64,000 nucleotides of DNA, from NCBI GenBank assembly GCA_017829075.1, contig JAGAJA010000021.1, positions 1-64,000 on the forward strand, in the 5' to 3' direction. Both the position numbers and the translations under genes were made by a program. Shown here one piece after another: positions 32,942 to 42,526 of the stretch. The notes under the pieces are model-generated. The model did not search any database, was not told the origin of the DNA, and worked only from the letters and a program-made list of their open reading frames with translations. Position 1 is the stretch's first letter, and each line of letters opens with the position of its first letter. This stretch comes from Oscillospiraceae bacterium. GTDB taxonomy: Bacteria > Bacillota_A > Clostridia > Oscillospirales > Ruminococcaceae.

Positions 32942-33949
32942 ATGAACGCAAGATTTCATATCCCGGATTTCTGGAAGCATGGTAACCTTAACCTTTATCT
33001 CATCGACTTAATTAAAACACACCCCGAATATTTCTATGACGGAATAGAGATCGCTTCATGCTACGGCTGTTTTGCGCCTGCTCTGTGGAACGGCGGACGT
33101 ACTGTCGGAGGCTATACTAACCGGGAGCGTATCAAAGTGACTATTGAGGAATTCAATAAAAGGGGCGTTCCGATCAGATATACCTTCACCAATCCTACCC
33201 TTACCGAAAAAGACCTTAAGGACTCATTCTGCAACGATTTATGCAAGTTTGCCGAGAATGGATTCAACGAGATCATTGTAAACGCTCCGTTCCTTGAAGC
33301 GTATGTTCGGGAGAAATATTCGAAATATCCGCTGGTTTCCTCAACTGTAAAGCAGATTGAGGACTACGATCAGCTTATCGAGGAATTACACAAGGATTAT
33401 AAGCTGGTGGTTCTTGACTATAATTGGAACAACGATTTTGAGAAGCTGGAAAAGATTCCGCAGGAGTTTCGTTCCCGCTGTGAAATTCTGATCAATCCCT
33501 ACTGCGTCCCGCACTGCAAGCGCAGAAAGGAGCATTATGAGGTATTAGGAGAATGCCAGCGGAAATGCAGTAGGGTCGGCTCTCAGTTTGTTCCTCCAGC
33601 TCGTGGAGCGAATCCGGAACAGCCTATGGAGCAAGCCGAACAGTTCAACTGTCCCAACACACATTATAATTTCTATCAGATCACACAATTAGGAAACTTT
33701 GTTTCCAGAGAGAACGTATTCGGCAGATACCTTGAAATGGGCTTCAATAACTTCAAGATCGAGGGTCGTGTGCTTGCGGCGCCGAATGTGATTGAGAGCT
33801 ATGTATACTATATGGTGAAGCCGGAATACCGCGATAAGGTAAGACTTGATATGCTTACATATCACCCGGCAAGACCGCTTGAGTCGATCCGCCCCAAACG
33901 TCATTTTATTGACGAGAACGGCAAAGAGATACCGCAGAAGCAGGATTGA
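32942..33949 (+). CDS. U32-family (peptidase U32-like) protein
   Basis: 335 residues, ATG preceded by TTAAGGAG. TIM-barrel start (YFYDGIEIASCYGCFAP) and a C-terminal FNNFKIEGR motif that marks U32 proteins. Four cysteines near residues 196-216 (NPYCVPHCKRR, CQRKCSR) plus FNCPN may hold an iron-sulfur centre. Members of U32 act as peptidases or as O2-independent hydroxylases of RNA and ubiquinone. This one is a single-domain variant whose substrate cannot be read from the sequence. It is transcribed alone. Confidence 0.7.
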   Translation: MNARFHIPDFWKHGNLNLYLIDLIKTHPEYFYDGIEIASCYGCFAPALWNGGRTVGGYTNRERIKVTIEEFNKRGVPIRYTFTNPTLTEKDLKDSFCNDLCKFAENGFNEIIVNAPFLEAYVREKYSKYPLVSSTVKQIEDYDQLIEELHKDYKLVVLDYNWNNDFEKLEKIPQEFRSRCEILINPYCVPHCKRRKEHYEVLGECQRKCSRVGSQFVPPARGANPEQPMEQAEQFNCPNTHYNFYQITQLGNFVSRENVFGRYLEMGFNNFKIEGRVLAAPNVIESYVYYMVKPEYRDKVRLDMLTYHPARPLESIRPKRHFIDENGKEIPQKQD

Positions 33950-34018
33950 TCGCCGAATATTTAATATTTATATATGAAAATCCTCTTCATTTCCTTGTAA
34001 ATTTATAGAAAATGACTA

Positions 34019-34047
34019 TTGAATTAAATTTGAGGATATGGTATACT
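34019..34047 (+). promoter_or_regulatory. Promoter of the SCP2-like gene
   Basis: TTGAAT (34019-34024) and TATACT (34042-34047), 17-base spacer. Confidence 0.65.
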
Positions 34048-34164
34048 ACAATAGATAAAGAAAACGGCGGTCATACTGCTGTTTTGGATAAAGCCGGCAG
34101 GGTTTTCCTTGCCGTAATAAATTCAGGCAATGCTGTCTGAAGCTTACCACGGGAGGATTATATC

Positions 34165-34629
34165 ATGACAAATATCGAACTCGCTGAAAAAATCACTGGT
34201 TATCTCAAGGGCAGCAAGGCAAAGGCTAAGAAGTATGAGGATCTCGTTGCTGTAAACTTCACTTTCATTGACGATATGGACGACCTCTATGTTGAAGTCA
34301 GAGAGGGTGTACTTACTGTTGCTCCGTACCACTATGACGACCTTCAGGCAAATGTTACCGGCGCGGCTGAAAATATTGAGAAGCTGTTCTCCGGTGAGGT
34401 TTCCTTTGATAAGGCTGTTGCTGACGGTCTTGTAAAGGTTGATGGCGACGCTGCAAAGTTCAAGGCTCTTGAGCCGCTGGTTCCTGCAAAGAAAGCTGCT
34501 CCTGCGGCAAAGGCTGAGGCTGCCAAGCCCGCTGCTCCCGCTGCAAAGACAGAAGCTGCTAAGCCCGCTGCACCTGCTGCAAAACCCGCAGTAAATGCCA
34601 AGAAGCCTGCAAAGAAAAATAAGAAGTAA
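34165..34629 (+). CDS. SCP2-like lipid-binding protein with Ala/Lys/Pro-rich tail
   Basis: 154 residues, ATG preceded by GGGAGGATTATATC. Residues 1-105 resemble a short SCP2 sterol-carrier-like fold (VAVNFTFIDDMDDLYVEVREGVLTVAPYHYDD...FDKAVADGLVKVDGDAAK). The last 45 residues are a low-complexity repeat of AAPAAK/AEAAKP units ending in KKPAKKNKK, a flexible basic tail like that of HU-type or other nucleic-acid or polyphosphate-binding proteins. There is no signal peptide. Role unknown. Confidence 0.6.
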   Translation: MTNIELAEKITGYLKGSKAKAKKYEDLVAVNFTFIDDMDDLYVEVREGVLTVAPYHYDDLQANVTGAAENIEKLFSGEVSFDKAVADGLVKVDGDAAKFKALEPLVPAKKAAPAAKAEAAKPAAPAAKTEAAKPAAPAAKPAVNAKKPAKKNKK

Positions 34630-34774
34630 TTTTCAATCGAGATAAAATGACGCCCGTGTGATATGATCTTGCGGGCGTCGTTTGCTTTATTGGCTGCAAA
34701 TAATCCATACATTTGTCGAATTTTGCGGTTCAGTGCAGCCGATTTGACTTAATATCCAGAGGGATTTGATATAG

Positions 34775-36046
34775 ATGAAATACAGAATGATATGTGCAGC
34801 GCTTGCTGTTTGTACGCTTTTGTCCGGCTGTTCTTCCGTGGACGTTGAACCTGACAGAAGCGCAGATCAATACAATTCCGACCTTATGCTGGGTCTGGTT
34901 ACAAATACAGGAACGGACACCGGAACACCCGCTTCCGGTGGCATTGATCCGATCCCTGAGGAGATTGGCGACGCCAACTCTGACGGAGCTTCTTCAAGTG
35001 GCAATGTCCAGGAGGAATCGCAGCCTTCTGTGACAGTTCCGACTGCGGAAGTCACAACTACTCCGGACGCCGACAGCGATTTTAACATATTTTACAGCGA
35101 GGTTTATGAGCAGTTTTTACTAAGCGATGAGGAACTGAGTTTTGTGGACTATTCGCTGTTTGTCGGGGACAGTATATGCAGCGGTTTTTCCGAGTATGGG
35201 ATCGTATCCCGGGATCATGTTGCCGCCAAGGGAAATCTCGGCTCAAGGAGTTTTTTTGATTATACATTCAAATTCCGTGGGAAGGAAGAACAGACCTATG
35301 CTCAGGTGCTGAAAACTGCAAAACCGCGATATGTTTTCCTGTCAATGGGAATGAACGACGTGAATATGGTTTACGAGGACACCTACTGCGAGAATTATCG
35401 AAAGGTTATTCAGGCAACGCTGGACGGAAGCAAGGCGGAGGTGTTTGTTGCGGCGATCACTCCGGTGTGCAGTGATTTCTGTGCTAACAGTGTTATCGAC
35501 AGCTTCAACGATACAATTAAGCAGTTTATCAAGGAGGAATTCCCGGAGAGGGTTCATTATTTTGATTTCGGACGGTACCTCAAGAACGAGCAGGGGAAGC
35601 TGCGCACCTGTCTGCATTCCGGGGACGGAGTTCATCTCGGCCCCTACTGCTATTACATAGCCCTTTGGGAAATGCACCGCGCACTTATGGAGGCTGGACT
35701 ATGGGACGGCACTGCTCCTATCGGGACATTTGAGGAGGAAGAACCTGAAATCGTCACCGTACCGGAGGTAACTACCACCAAACCAACCAAACCAAAGGAA
35801 ACAAAGCCTTCTCACACTACTGCGAAAACTACGCAGCCAAAGCCGGCAGAAACCACGAAACCGCAGACAACCAAGCCTGCCACAACCTCTAAAACCACCA
35901 AACCGGAGGAAGTAACTGAGCCTGTGGTGGTCACTGATCCGGTAGAGATATCCCAGACCTCGGCTCAGCCGACAGAGAGCGCCGGTGAAACACCGCCCGA
36001 GTCTGTGGAAGAACCGCCGAGTTCAGAGCCTGAGATAATACAGTAA
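34775..36046 (+). CDS. SGNH/GDSL-type hydrolase lipoprotein
   Basis: 423 residues. Lipoprotein signal peptide with lipobox LLSGC (Cys19). Then a Ser/Thr/Asp-rich linker to about 105, and an SGNH domain at about 110-305: nucleophile S133 in FVGDSICSGF, block III SMGMNDV, and the D284-x2-H287 pair in GDGVHLG. The last 120 residues are Pro/Thr/Lys-rich (TTKPTKPKE repeats), like a wall-spanning linker. Such enzymes remove acyl groups from polysaccharides or peptidoglycan at the cell surface. The substrate is unknown. Confidence 0.85.
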   Translation: MKYRMICAALAVCTLLSGCSSVDVEPDRSADQYNSDLMLGLVTNTGTDTGTPASGGIDPIPEEIGDANSDGASSSGNVQEESQPSVTVPTAEVTTTPDADSDFNIFYSEVYEQFLLSDEELSFVDYSLFVGDSICSGFSEYGIVSRDHVAAKGNLGSRSFFDYTFKFRGKEEQTYAQVLKTAKPRYVFLSMGMNDVNMVYEDTYCENYRKVIQATLDGSKAEVFVAAITPVCSDFCANSVIDSFNDTIKQFIKEEFPERVHYFDFGRYLKNEQGKLRTCLHSGDGVHLGPYCYYIALWEMHRALMEAGLWDGTAPIGTFEEEEPEIVTVPEVTTTKPTKPKETKPSHTTAKTTQPKPAETTKPQTTKPATTSKTTKPEEVTEPVVVTDPVEISQTSAQPTESAGETPPESVEEPPSSEPEIIQ

Positions 36047-36051
36047 ATAAA

Positions 36052-36083
36052 AAACACCGCTCACGATTAAATGAGCGGTGTTT
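36052..36083. terminator. Bidirectional terminator between the SGNH gene and gatB
   Basis: AAACACCGCTCA (36052-36063) pairs with TGAGCGGTGTTT (36072-36083). Confidence 0.9.
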
Positions 36084-36096
36084 CTGTATTCTGAGG

Positions 36097-37530
36097 TTAT
36101 TCTGACAGCTTCTTTTTGATATATTCCTGAATTGCTTTCGGTGAAGCAAGACCCTTGAGAGCCTTGTTTGCCTGTCCCATGAAGAAGCCGAATACCTTCT
36201 GATCGCCGTTTCTGTACTGCTCCGCAGCCTTCGGATTGTTGGCGATGATCTCGTCCACGGTCTTTGCGAGCAGGTCGCTGTCCTCCTTGATCCAGAGATC
36301 CTGAGCGTCCGCGATAGACTTCGGTGTGCCGCCGTTCTGAATCATTTCTGCGAGAATTACCTTTGCGTTGGACTGGGAAATCTTGTCGGTCTGAAGCAGC
36401 TCAACAAGCTGAGCAAATTCCTTTCCGGTGAATTTCAGGTCGTCCATGTCAACCTCGCCGAGATTCTTACGGCGAAGCAGCTCTCCGGTGATATAGTTCG
36501 CAATAGCCTTGGGATTATCGTATTCCTTGATAGCCTCGTCGAAGAAGTCGCATATCTTCTTGTCGCTGACGATAAGGTCAGCGTCCGGCTTTTTGATAGA
36601 ATACTGCTCCATATAACGGGCTACTCTCTGCTCCGGCAGCTCCGGAATGGACTGTCGGATAGCTTCAAGCTCCTCCTCAGTGAAGATGATCGGGGGGATA
36701 TCCGGGTCAGGGAAGTAGCGATAGTCGTGAGCGTCCTCCTTGCTTCTCATGGCGGTGGTTTCGCCGAGAGCCTCGTTGAAGCGGCGGGTCTGCTGAATTA
36801 CACGTTCGCCGTTGTCGAGAAGTTCCTCCTGACGCTCTATCTCGACCTCTATCGCCTTTGCTATTGCCTTGAGGGAGTTCAGGTTTTTAAGCTCAGTCCT
36901 TGTGCCGAGTTCATTGCTGCCCTTAGGCGCAATGGAGATGTTCACGTCGCAGCGGATTGAGCCCTGCTCCATTTTACAGTCGCAGATACCTGCGTACTGA
37001 AGCAGCAGGCGTATCTTCTCCATGAACGCGATGACCTCATCAGCGGAGTGGAAGTCCGGCTCGGTTACGATTTCAATAAGCGGGATTCCGCAGCGGTTGT
37101 AGTCCGCGAGGGAAATGCGGTTCACATCATCATGAACAAGCTTTCCCGCGTCCTCCTCAAGGTGGATACGATTGATGCGGATAGTTTTCTGCTCGCCGCC
37201 GACATTGATGTCAACGTGACCGGAGAGGCACACCGGGCGGGGCATCTGGGATATCTGATAAGCCTTAGGCAGGTCGGGATAGAAGTAGTTCTTTCTGTCC
37301 CATTTGGTGAAGCGGGAAATATCGCAGTTCATCACATAGCCCGCCTTGATGATGTACTCAACGGCTCTCTGATTAAGGACTGGGAGCGTTCCGGGAAGTC
37401 CGCTGCACACCGGGCAGCAGCGGGAGTTGGGCTCGCCGCCGAATTCCGCAGAGCAGGTGCAGAACACCTTTGATTTAGTCAGAAGCTCGGCGTGAACCTC
37501 CAGACCCATTGTAGGATAATAAGCACTCAT
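36097..37530 (-). CDS. gatB: Asp/Glu-tRNA amidotransferase subunit B
   Basis: 477 residues. The opening YYPTMGLEVHAELLTKSKVFC, then the zinc cysteines (CTCSAEFGGEPNSRCCPVC), LEEDAGKLVHDD, RTELKNLNSLKAIAKAIE and DIPPIIFTEEELE are standard GatB. A YqeY-like helical tail binds the tRNA elbow. GatB phosphorylates mischarged Glu-tRNAGln or Asp-tRNAAsn before amidation. Third gene of gatC-gatA-gatB. The start is 12 bases after the gatA stop. Confidence 0.97.
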   Translation of the reverse strand: MSAYYPTMGLEVHAELLTKSKVFCTCSAEFGGEPNSRCCPVCSGLPGTLPVLNQRAVEYIIKAGYVMNCDISRFTKWDRKNYFYPDLPKAYQISQMPRPVCLSGHVDINVGGEQKTIRINRIHLEEDAGKLVHDDVNRISLADYNRCGIPLIEIVTEPDFHSADEVIAFMEKIRLLLQYAGICDCKMEQGSIRCDVNISIAPKGSNELGTRTELKNLNSLKAIAKAIEVEIERQEELLDNGERVIQQTRRFNEALGETTAMRSKEDAHDYRYFPDPDIPPIIFTEEELEAIRQSIPELPEQRVARYMEQYSIKKPDADLIVSDKKICDFFDEAIKEYDNPKAIANYITGELLRRKNLGEVDMDDLKFTGKEFAQLVELLQTDKISQSNAKVILAEMIQNGGTPKSIADAQDLWIKEDSDLLAKTVDEIIANNPKAAEQYRNGDQKVFGFFMGQANKALKGLASPKAIQEYIKKKLSE

Positions 37531-37542
37531 ACCGATACCTCC

Positions 37543-38991
37543 TTAAAGCACGGGCGCAGTCGGCGCAAAGGTCTGCTCGAATGCGTCGGCGCACTGTAAA
37601 ATAGTCTGCTCGTCAAAGCGTCTGCCGATAACCGACATACCTATCGGCAGTCCTTCCTTAGTATAGCCGCAGGTGGTGGAAATTCCCGGCAGCGAAGCAA
37701 TATTCACGGTTACGGTGCAGATATCTGCAAGGTACATCTTTACCGGGTCGGAATCCTGCGCGCCGATCTTGTAGGCGGGTGTGGGAGCTGTCGGAGTGAG
37801 GATCACGTCCGCGATGTCAAACACCTCATTGTATTCCTTGATGATCTCCTGCTTAAGGGCAAGAGCTTTCTTGTAGTATGCGTCATAGTATCCGCTGGAC
37901 AGCGCGTAGTTGCCGAGCAGTATACGGCGCTTTACCTCCTCGCCGAAGCCCTTGCTGCGGCTGTCGCGGATAAGCTCTTCAAATGTGCGTCCCTCGCCGC
38001 GGAAGCCGTACTTTATGCCGTCAAAGCGGGACAGGTTGGAGGCTGCCTCGGCGCAAGCGATAAGGTAATACGCCGGGATAGCGTATTTCAGCCCCGGAAT
38101 GGAGCATTCCACAAGCTTTGCGCCCTGCGCTTCAAGAACCTTTGCAGCGGCGGTAACTGCGACTTTCACATCATCGTCAATGTCGTCGGAGTAGAATTCC
38201 TTCGGCATTGCTATTTTCATGCCGCTGACCGGCTGACCCAGCTTCTCGGTGAAGTCCGGAACGGGCTGGCGTGCGCTGGTGGCGTCATGCGGGTCGTGGG
38301 CGCAGATAGCGTTGAGCATTATAGCGCAGTCCCGCGCATCAGAGCAGATAGGTCCGATCTGGTCGAGGGAGCTTGCAAAGGCAACAAGTCCGTATCTCGA
38401 CACTCTGCCGTAGGTGGGCTTTATGCCAGTAACTCCGCAGAAAGAGGAGGGCTGACGGATTGAGCCGCCGGTATCGCTTCCGAGAGCCGCCGGAGCAAAG
38501 GAAGCGGAAACCGCCGCTGCACTTCCGCCGGAGGAACCACCGGGAACTCTTTCAAGGTCGTAGGGGTTCTTGGTTTTTGCAAACGCGGAGGTCTGGGTGG
38601 AGCCACCCATGGCGAACTCGTCCATGCTGGTCTTGCCGAGAAGTACATATCCTTCGTTATTCAGACGTTCGATTACAGTCGCATTGTAGGGCGGAATGAA
38701 ATTTTCCAGCATTTTGCTTGCACAGGTGGTCTTTATTCCGTCAATACAGATGTTGTCCTTTATTGCAAGGGGGATTCCGGTGAGAGGGGAAACGTTGCCC
38801 TCGTCGATGCGCTTCTGGGCATTCTCAGCCATTTCCATAGCCTTGTCCTTGGTCACGGTGATGTAGGACTGAAGCTTTCCGTCGCCGGCTTCTATATTCC
38901 TGAAATATTCTCCGCAAAGCTCTGCGGCGCTTATTTCCTTGCTGTCAAGCGCTTTTCGCAGATCGCGGATCTTTGCACGGGTGATATCCAT
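37543..38991 (-). CDS. gatA: Asp/Glu-tRNA amidotransferase subunit A
   Basis: 482 residues, amidase-signature enzyme that releases ammonia from glutamine for GatB. The Ser-cisSer-Lys triad is visible: lysine in GIPLAIKDNI, and serines in VPGGSSGGSAAAVSA and GSDTGGSIRQPSSFCG. Full length. Fourteen bases separate it from gatC. Confidence 0.97.
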   Translation of the reverse strand: MDITRAKIRDLRKALDSKEISAAELCGEYFRNIEAGDGKLQSYITVTKDKAMEMAENAQKRIDEGNVSPLTGIPLAIKDNICIDGIKTTCASKMLENFIPPYNATVIERLNNEGYVLLGKTSMDEFAMGGSTQTSAFAKTKNPYDLERVPGGSSGGSAAAVSASFAPAALGSDTGGSIRQPSSFCGVTGIKPTYGRVSRYGLVAFASSLDQIGPICSDARDCAIMLNAICAHDPHDATSARQPVPDFTEKLGQPVSGMKIAMPKEFYSDDIDDDVKVAVTAAAKVLEAQGAKLVECSIPGLKYAIPAYYLIACAEAASNLSRFDGIKYGFRGEGRTFEELIRDSRSKGFGEEVKRRILLGNYALSSGYYDAYYKKALALKQEIIKEYNEVFDIADVILTPTAPTPAYKIGAQDSDPVKMYLADICTVTVNIASLPGISTTCGYTKEGLPIGMSVIGRRFDEQTILQCADAFEQTFAPTAPVL

Positions 38992-39005
38992 AAGTTACCT
39001 CCTTG

Positions 39006-39290
39006 TTATTCTACGACCTTAGGCACAACGTAGCAGTTTCCGGTGTTCTCAGCGTTGGAGAGCAGCTTTTCTGTCGGGAAAGAGGGCTGAGCCACGTCCT
39101 CCCTTACGTCCTTGAAGGAAATACTGTTGTTGTCTTTGGTGTCGTCATATGTGAGGTCGAAGCTCTTTATCGTGTCCATGAGGTCTATGATATCGCTCAT
39201 TTCGCCCATGACCTTATTCAGTCCGTCCTCGTCATAATTGAGCTTGGACAGCTCACAGAGGTGCTGTATGGTTTTGATATCCATTGACAT
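39006..39290 (-). CDS. gatC: Asp/Glu-tRNA amidotransferase subunit C
   Basis: 94 residues from the ATG at complement 39288-39290 with AAAGGA ten bases upstream. An alternative ATG lies two codons later. It shows the GatC pattern IQHLCELSKLNYDED, then EMSDIIDLMDTIKSFD and a C-terminal VREDVAQPSF. GatC stitches GatA and GatB together. First gene of the operon. Confidence 0.92.
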   Translation of the reverse strand: MSMDIKTIQHLCELSKLNYDEDGLNKVMGEMSDIIDLMDTIKSFDLTYDDTKDNNSISFKDVREDVAQPSFPTEKLLSNAENTGNCYVVPKVVE

Positions 39291-39342
39291 GATGAGGTGT
39301 TCCTTTCTTTGATATGATACTATATTATAATAATACTCTCTT

Positions 39343-39371
39343 ATTATACTCCATTCCTGCATATTTTTCAA
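39343..39371 (-). promoter_or_regulatory. Promoter of gatCAB
   Basis: Minus-strand TTGAAA (complement 39366-39371) and TATAAT (complement 39343-39348), 17-base spacer. Between here and 39609 I see no gene, only AT-rich DNA with two copies of CTTGCAAAAAACAC near 39456 and 39596. Confidence 0.75.
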
Positions 39372-39609
39372 GTGATATTTGAAAAATGTGCAGGAAAACC
39401 GCTAAATTTTGATTTTTGTTATATTCACTGAAAATTTTGAATTATCAGGGGTTTGCTTCTTGCAAAAAACACATTAATCTCTCCGGATAAAGTCTGGACG
39501 GGGATAAATCTGATTTTTCAATTTTACATAAAAGGGAAATAAAGTAAACTATGATAAATATTGTGGTATAAAATGAAATTCTTGCATGGGCGGTCTTGCA
39601 AAAAACACT

Positions 39610-39872
39610 TGACAAATCAAAAAAACAGTGATATAATAGGAACATAAATTCAACGCGGATAAAATCGTTTGTGCTGGTGAACAAACGCTCTGCGGCAGAT
39701 CTGATATAATTTACAGCTTCTGCAACTTAACACAGGGAAATATTTCACACCTGCATATGACTGATCCGCTGATAAGATTTTGACAAAAACCGGCTCAGTG
39801 CTGCGCCGCATGACGCAATATCCGGCGGTTTTCCAGCCGGATTTCGGTTTATATAAGGTAAGGAGTGAGCTT
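39610..39872 (+). promoter_or_regulatory. Promoter and structured leader of the glutamate synthase operon
   Basis: Consensus promoter TTGACA (39610-39615) and TATAAT (39633-39638), 17-base spacer. The 230-base leader can form CGTTTGT/ACAAACG with an 8-base loop near 39667, TGCG/CGCA with an 8-base loop (39802-39817), and a 7-bp stem ATCCGGC/GCCGGAT (39820-39826 with 39836-39842) followed by TTCGGTTTATAT. The last looks like a weak terminator. Because the operon ends with an ANTAR-domain antiterminator gene, leader attenuation is a reasonable inference. Confidence 0.6.
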
Positions 39873-40964
39873 ATGTTAAAAAAAGAGGGAGAAACCAGAA
39901 TTCCCGCAGGCTGCGCGATCTCAGGCTTCATTAACAGGAGCGGCAGACGGACGAACGGCAGTGTAATCGTAAATTCCATCGCCTGTATGCACGACCGCTC
40001 AAACGGTCTGGGCGGCGGCTATGCCGGCTACGGTATCTATCCGGAGTACAAGGATCAGTACGCGTTTCATGTGTTCTATGATTCAAACGAAGCAAGAATC
40101 AAGACAGAAGCCTTCATCGACCGGCATTTTGACGTTATCAACCTGTCGAGAATTCCCACCAGAAAGCACCCGAACATCACCGACGAGCCGCTTATCTGGC
40201 GCTATTTCGTGAACCCTCTTCCCACAAAACTTCAGGAGAGCCAGCTTGACGAGAGAACTTATGTTGCCCGCTGCGTTATCAAGATCAACGACAAGATTGA
40301 CGGCGCATATGTGTTCTCCAGCGGCAAGAACATGGGCGTATTCAAGGCGGTAGGCTATCCGGAGGACGTTGGCGAGTTCTACCGGCTGGACGAATACGAC
40401 GGCTGGGCTTGGACAGTACACGGACGCTATCCCACGAACACCCCCGGCTGGTGGGGCGGCGCTCACCCGTTCGCACTCCTTGATTACACGATAGTACATA
40501 ACGGCGAGATATCCTCTTATGACGCGAACAGACGTTTCATAGAGATGTTCGGCTACAAGTGCAATCTGCTGACGGATACCGAGGTAATCACCTACATCAT
40601 TGACTACCTCAACCGCCGTCTGGGAATGCCGCTGGAGGACGTTGCAAAGGTTATCGCCGCGCCGTTCTGGAGCGAGATAGATTCCGGCAGATTCAGCCCG
40701 GAGGAAGTCGAAAAGCTCCGTCATTTCAGAAATGTTTATTCCAGCCTGCTTATCACAGGGCCTTTCTCAATTATCCTCGGCTTTAACAACGGAATTATGG
40801 CTCTCAACGACAGATTAAAGCTCCGTTCAATGGTCGCTGCTGAAAAGGGCGATACGGTGTATGTTTCCAGCGAGGAATGCTCTATCAGAACCATGTCCCC
40901 GGACGTTGACAGGATATGGAGTCCGAGAGGCGGAGAGCCGATCATCGTTACATTGGATAAGTAA
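39873..40964 (+). CDS. Glutamate synthase, glutamine amidotransferase domain protein
   Basis: 363 residues from the ATG with AGGAG seven bases upstream. A TTG at 39780 would extend it through the leader hairpins. Class II amidotransferase fold: the probable nucleophile is C14 (PAGCAISGF), with GRYPTNTPGWWGGAHPFALLDYTIVHNGEISSYD and LLTDTEVITYIIDYL following. This is the separate, archaeal-type version of the N-terminal domain of GltB. It frees ammonia from glutamine for the FMN protein encoded next. The catalytic cysteine is not at position 2, so N-terminal processing or internal use is implied. Confidence 0.88.
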   Translation: MLKKEGETRIPAGCAISGFINRSGRRTNGSVIVNSIACMHDRSNGLGGGYAGYGIYPEYKDQYAFHVFYDSNEARIKTEAFIDRHFDVINLSRIPTRKHPNITDEPLIWRYFVNPLPTKLQESQLDERTYVARCVIKINDKIDGAYVFSSGKNMGVFKAVGYPEDVGEFYRLDEYDGWAWTVHGRYPTNTPGWWGGAHPFALLDYTIVHNGEISSYDANRRFIEMFGYKCNLLTDTEVITYIIDYLNRRLGMPLEDVAKVIAAPFWSEIDSGRFSPEEVEKLRHFRNVYSSLLITGPFSIILGFNNGIMALNDRLKLRSMVAAEKGDTVYVSSEECSIRTMSPDVDRIWSPRGGEPIIVTLDK

Positions 40965-40984
40965 TAGAAAGGGTGTTAAGTAAA

Positions 40985-42490
40985 GTGGCTATAAATTATT
41001 TAAATCCTCTTTTTGAGGTAGTCCGCAATCCCGACCGCTGCATCAAATGTCGGGTCTGTGAGCGTCAGTGCGCCAACGAGGTGCATCATTACGACCCCGA
41101 CCTTGACAGAATGGTGGCGGACGAAACGAGCTGCGTGGACTGCCAGAGATGCGTTACTCTCTGCCCCACAAGGGCATTAAAGATACGTCCGAACGAGAAT
41201 CAGTTCCGGGAGAACGGAAACTGGTCGCAGCAGATCATGGACGAGGTTTACAAGCAGGCAGGCTCCGGCGGCGTTCTCCTTTCCGCAATGGGAAATCCGA
41301 GAGAATACCCGGTTTACTGGGACAAGATCCTGCTGAACGCTTCGCAGGTAACAAACCCGCCTATCGACCCGCTGCGTGAGCCGATGGAAACCAAGACCTT
41401 CCTCGGCAGAAAGGATCAGTCCATTCACTATGACGAGAACGGAAAGGCGGTTTTCGAGAAGAACCTATATCTGGAGCTTGACGTTCCGATAATGTTCTCC
41501 GCAATGAGCTTTGGCTCTATCTCGAAAAACGCTCACGAGACCCTTGCTAGGGCTGCGCAGGAGCTGGGTACATACTACAACACCGGTGAGGGCGGACTTC
41601 ACAAGGATTTCTACCAGTACGGCGCAAATACGATCTGTCAGGTCGCTTCCGGACGTTTCGGCGTGTTCAAGGATTACCTTGACGCCGGCGCGGCGATCGA
41701 GATCAAAATGGGTCAGGGCGCAAAGCCGGGTATCGGCGGTCATCTCCCCGGAATGAAGATAAACGAGGAGATTTCCAAGACCAGAATGATCCCGAAGGGA
41801 ACTGACGCTATTTCCCCCGCTCCGCACCACGATATTTATTCTATCGAGGATCTCAGACAGCTTGTTCTGTCCCTTAAAGAAGCAACCAACTGGGAGAAGC
41901 CGGTCATCGTAAAGATCGCGGCGGTTCACAATGTTGCGGCTATCGCTTCGGGTATTGCGAGAAGCGGCGCGGATATCATTGCGATAGACGGTTACAGAGG
42001 CGGCACCGGCGCAGCTCCCACAAGAATTCGCGATAACGTAGGTATTCCGATAGAGCTTGCTCTGGCGAGCGTTGACCAGCGGCTCCGTGATGAGGGAATA
42101 CGCAATAACATCTCTATTGTTGTGGGCGGTTCGGTTCGTTGCAGCGCCGATGTGGTAAAGGCTGTGGCGCTCGGCGCGGACGCAGTTTATATCGCGACTG
42201 CTGCGCTGCTGGCTATGGGCTGCCACCTTTGCAGAAGCTGCAACACCGGCAAGTGCAACTGGGGTATCGCAACGCAGCGCGCGGATCTTGTAAAGCGTCT
42301 TAATCCTGATATCGCCTACAAGCGGCTTGTAAACCTTGTTCATGCGTGGGATCACGAAATCAAGGAAATGATGGGCGGAATGGGTATCAACTCCATTGAG
42401 TCGCTGCGTGGCAACAGACTTATGCTCAGAGGCATCGGGCTTACTCAGAAGGAGCTTGATATCCTCGGCATAATGCACGCAGGTGAGTAA
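40985..42490 (+). CDS. Glutamate synthase FMN domain with N-terminal ferredoxin
   Basis: 501 residues from a GTG (40985). A GTG 12 bases earlier is possible. Two CxxCxxCxxxC clusters open the protein (CIKCRVCERQC, CVDCQRCVTLCP). The FMN-binding barrel contains MSFGSISKNAHETLARAAQELG, NTGEGGLHKDFY, IEIKMGQGAKPGIGGHLPG, DAISPAPHHD and GYRGGTGAAPTRI. The 3Fe-4S cysteines follow (CHLCRSCNTGKCNWG). It makes glutamate from 2-oxoglutarate and ammonia. The fused ferredoxin is typical of archaeal and anaerobic-bacterial enzymes, which take electrons from ferredoxin or a partner flavoprotein. Confidence 0.93.
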   Translation: MAINYLNPLFEVVRNPDRCIKCRVCERQCANEVHHYDPDLDRMVADETSCVDCQRCVTLCPTRALKIRPNENQFRENGNWSQQIMDEVYKQAGSGGVLLSAMGNPREYPVYWDKILLNASQVTNPPIDPLREPMETKTFLGRKDQSIHYDENGKAVFEKNLYLELDVPIMFSAMSFGSISKNAHETLARAAQELGTYYNTGEGGLHKDFYQYGANTICQVASGRFGVFKDYLDAGAAIEIKMGQGAKPGIGGHLPGMKINEEISKTRMIPKGTDAISPAPHHDIYSIEDLRQLVLSLKEATNWEKPVIVKIAAVHNVAAIASGIARSGADIIAIDGYRGGTGAAPTRIRDNVGIPIELALASVDQRLRDEGIRNNISIVVGGSVRCSADVVKAVALGADAVYIATAALLAMGCHLCRSCNTGKCNWGIATQRADLVKRLNPDIAYKRLVNLVHAWDHEIKEMMGGMGINSIESLRGNRLMLRGIGLTQKELDILGIMHAGE

Positions 42491-42526
42491 TCAACACGAA
42501 TGGCTCGAAAGGAGAGTTCTTAAGAT

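Noticed and set aside
39445..39684. A 79-residue minus-strand frame between gatC and the glutamate synthase promoter.
   Set aside because: AT-rich, no ribosome site, no family features, and it overlaps a consensus promoter on the other strand.
39640..39842. Paired hexaloop hairpins of the ANTAR target type in the glutamate synthase leader.
   Set aside because: The visible hairpins have 8-base loops, and the inner six bases do not carry the conserved A1 and G4. Attenuation is kept as an inference, without claiming the motif.
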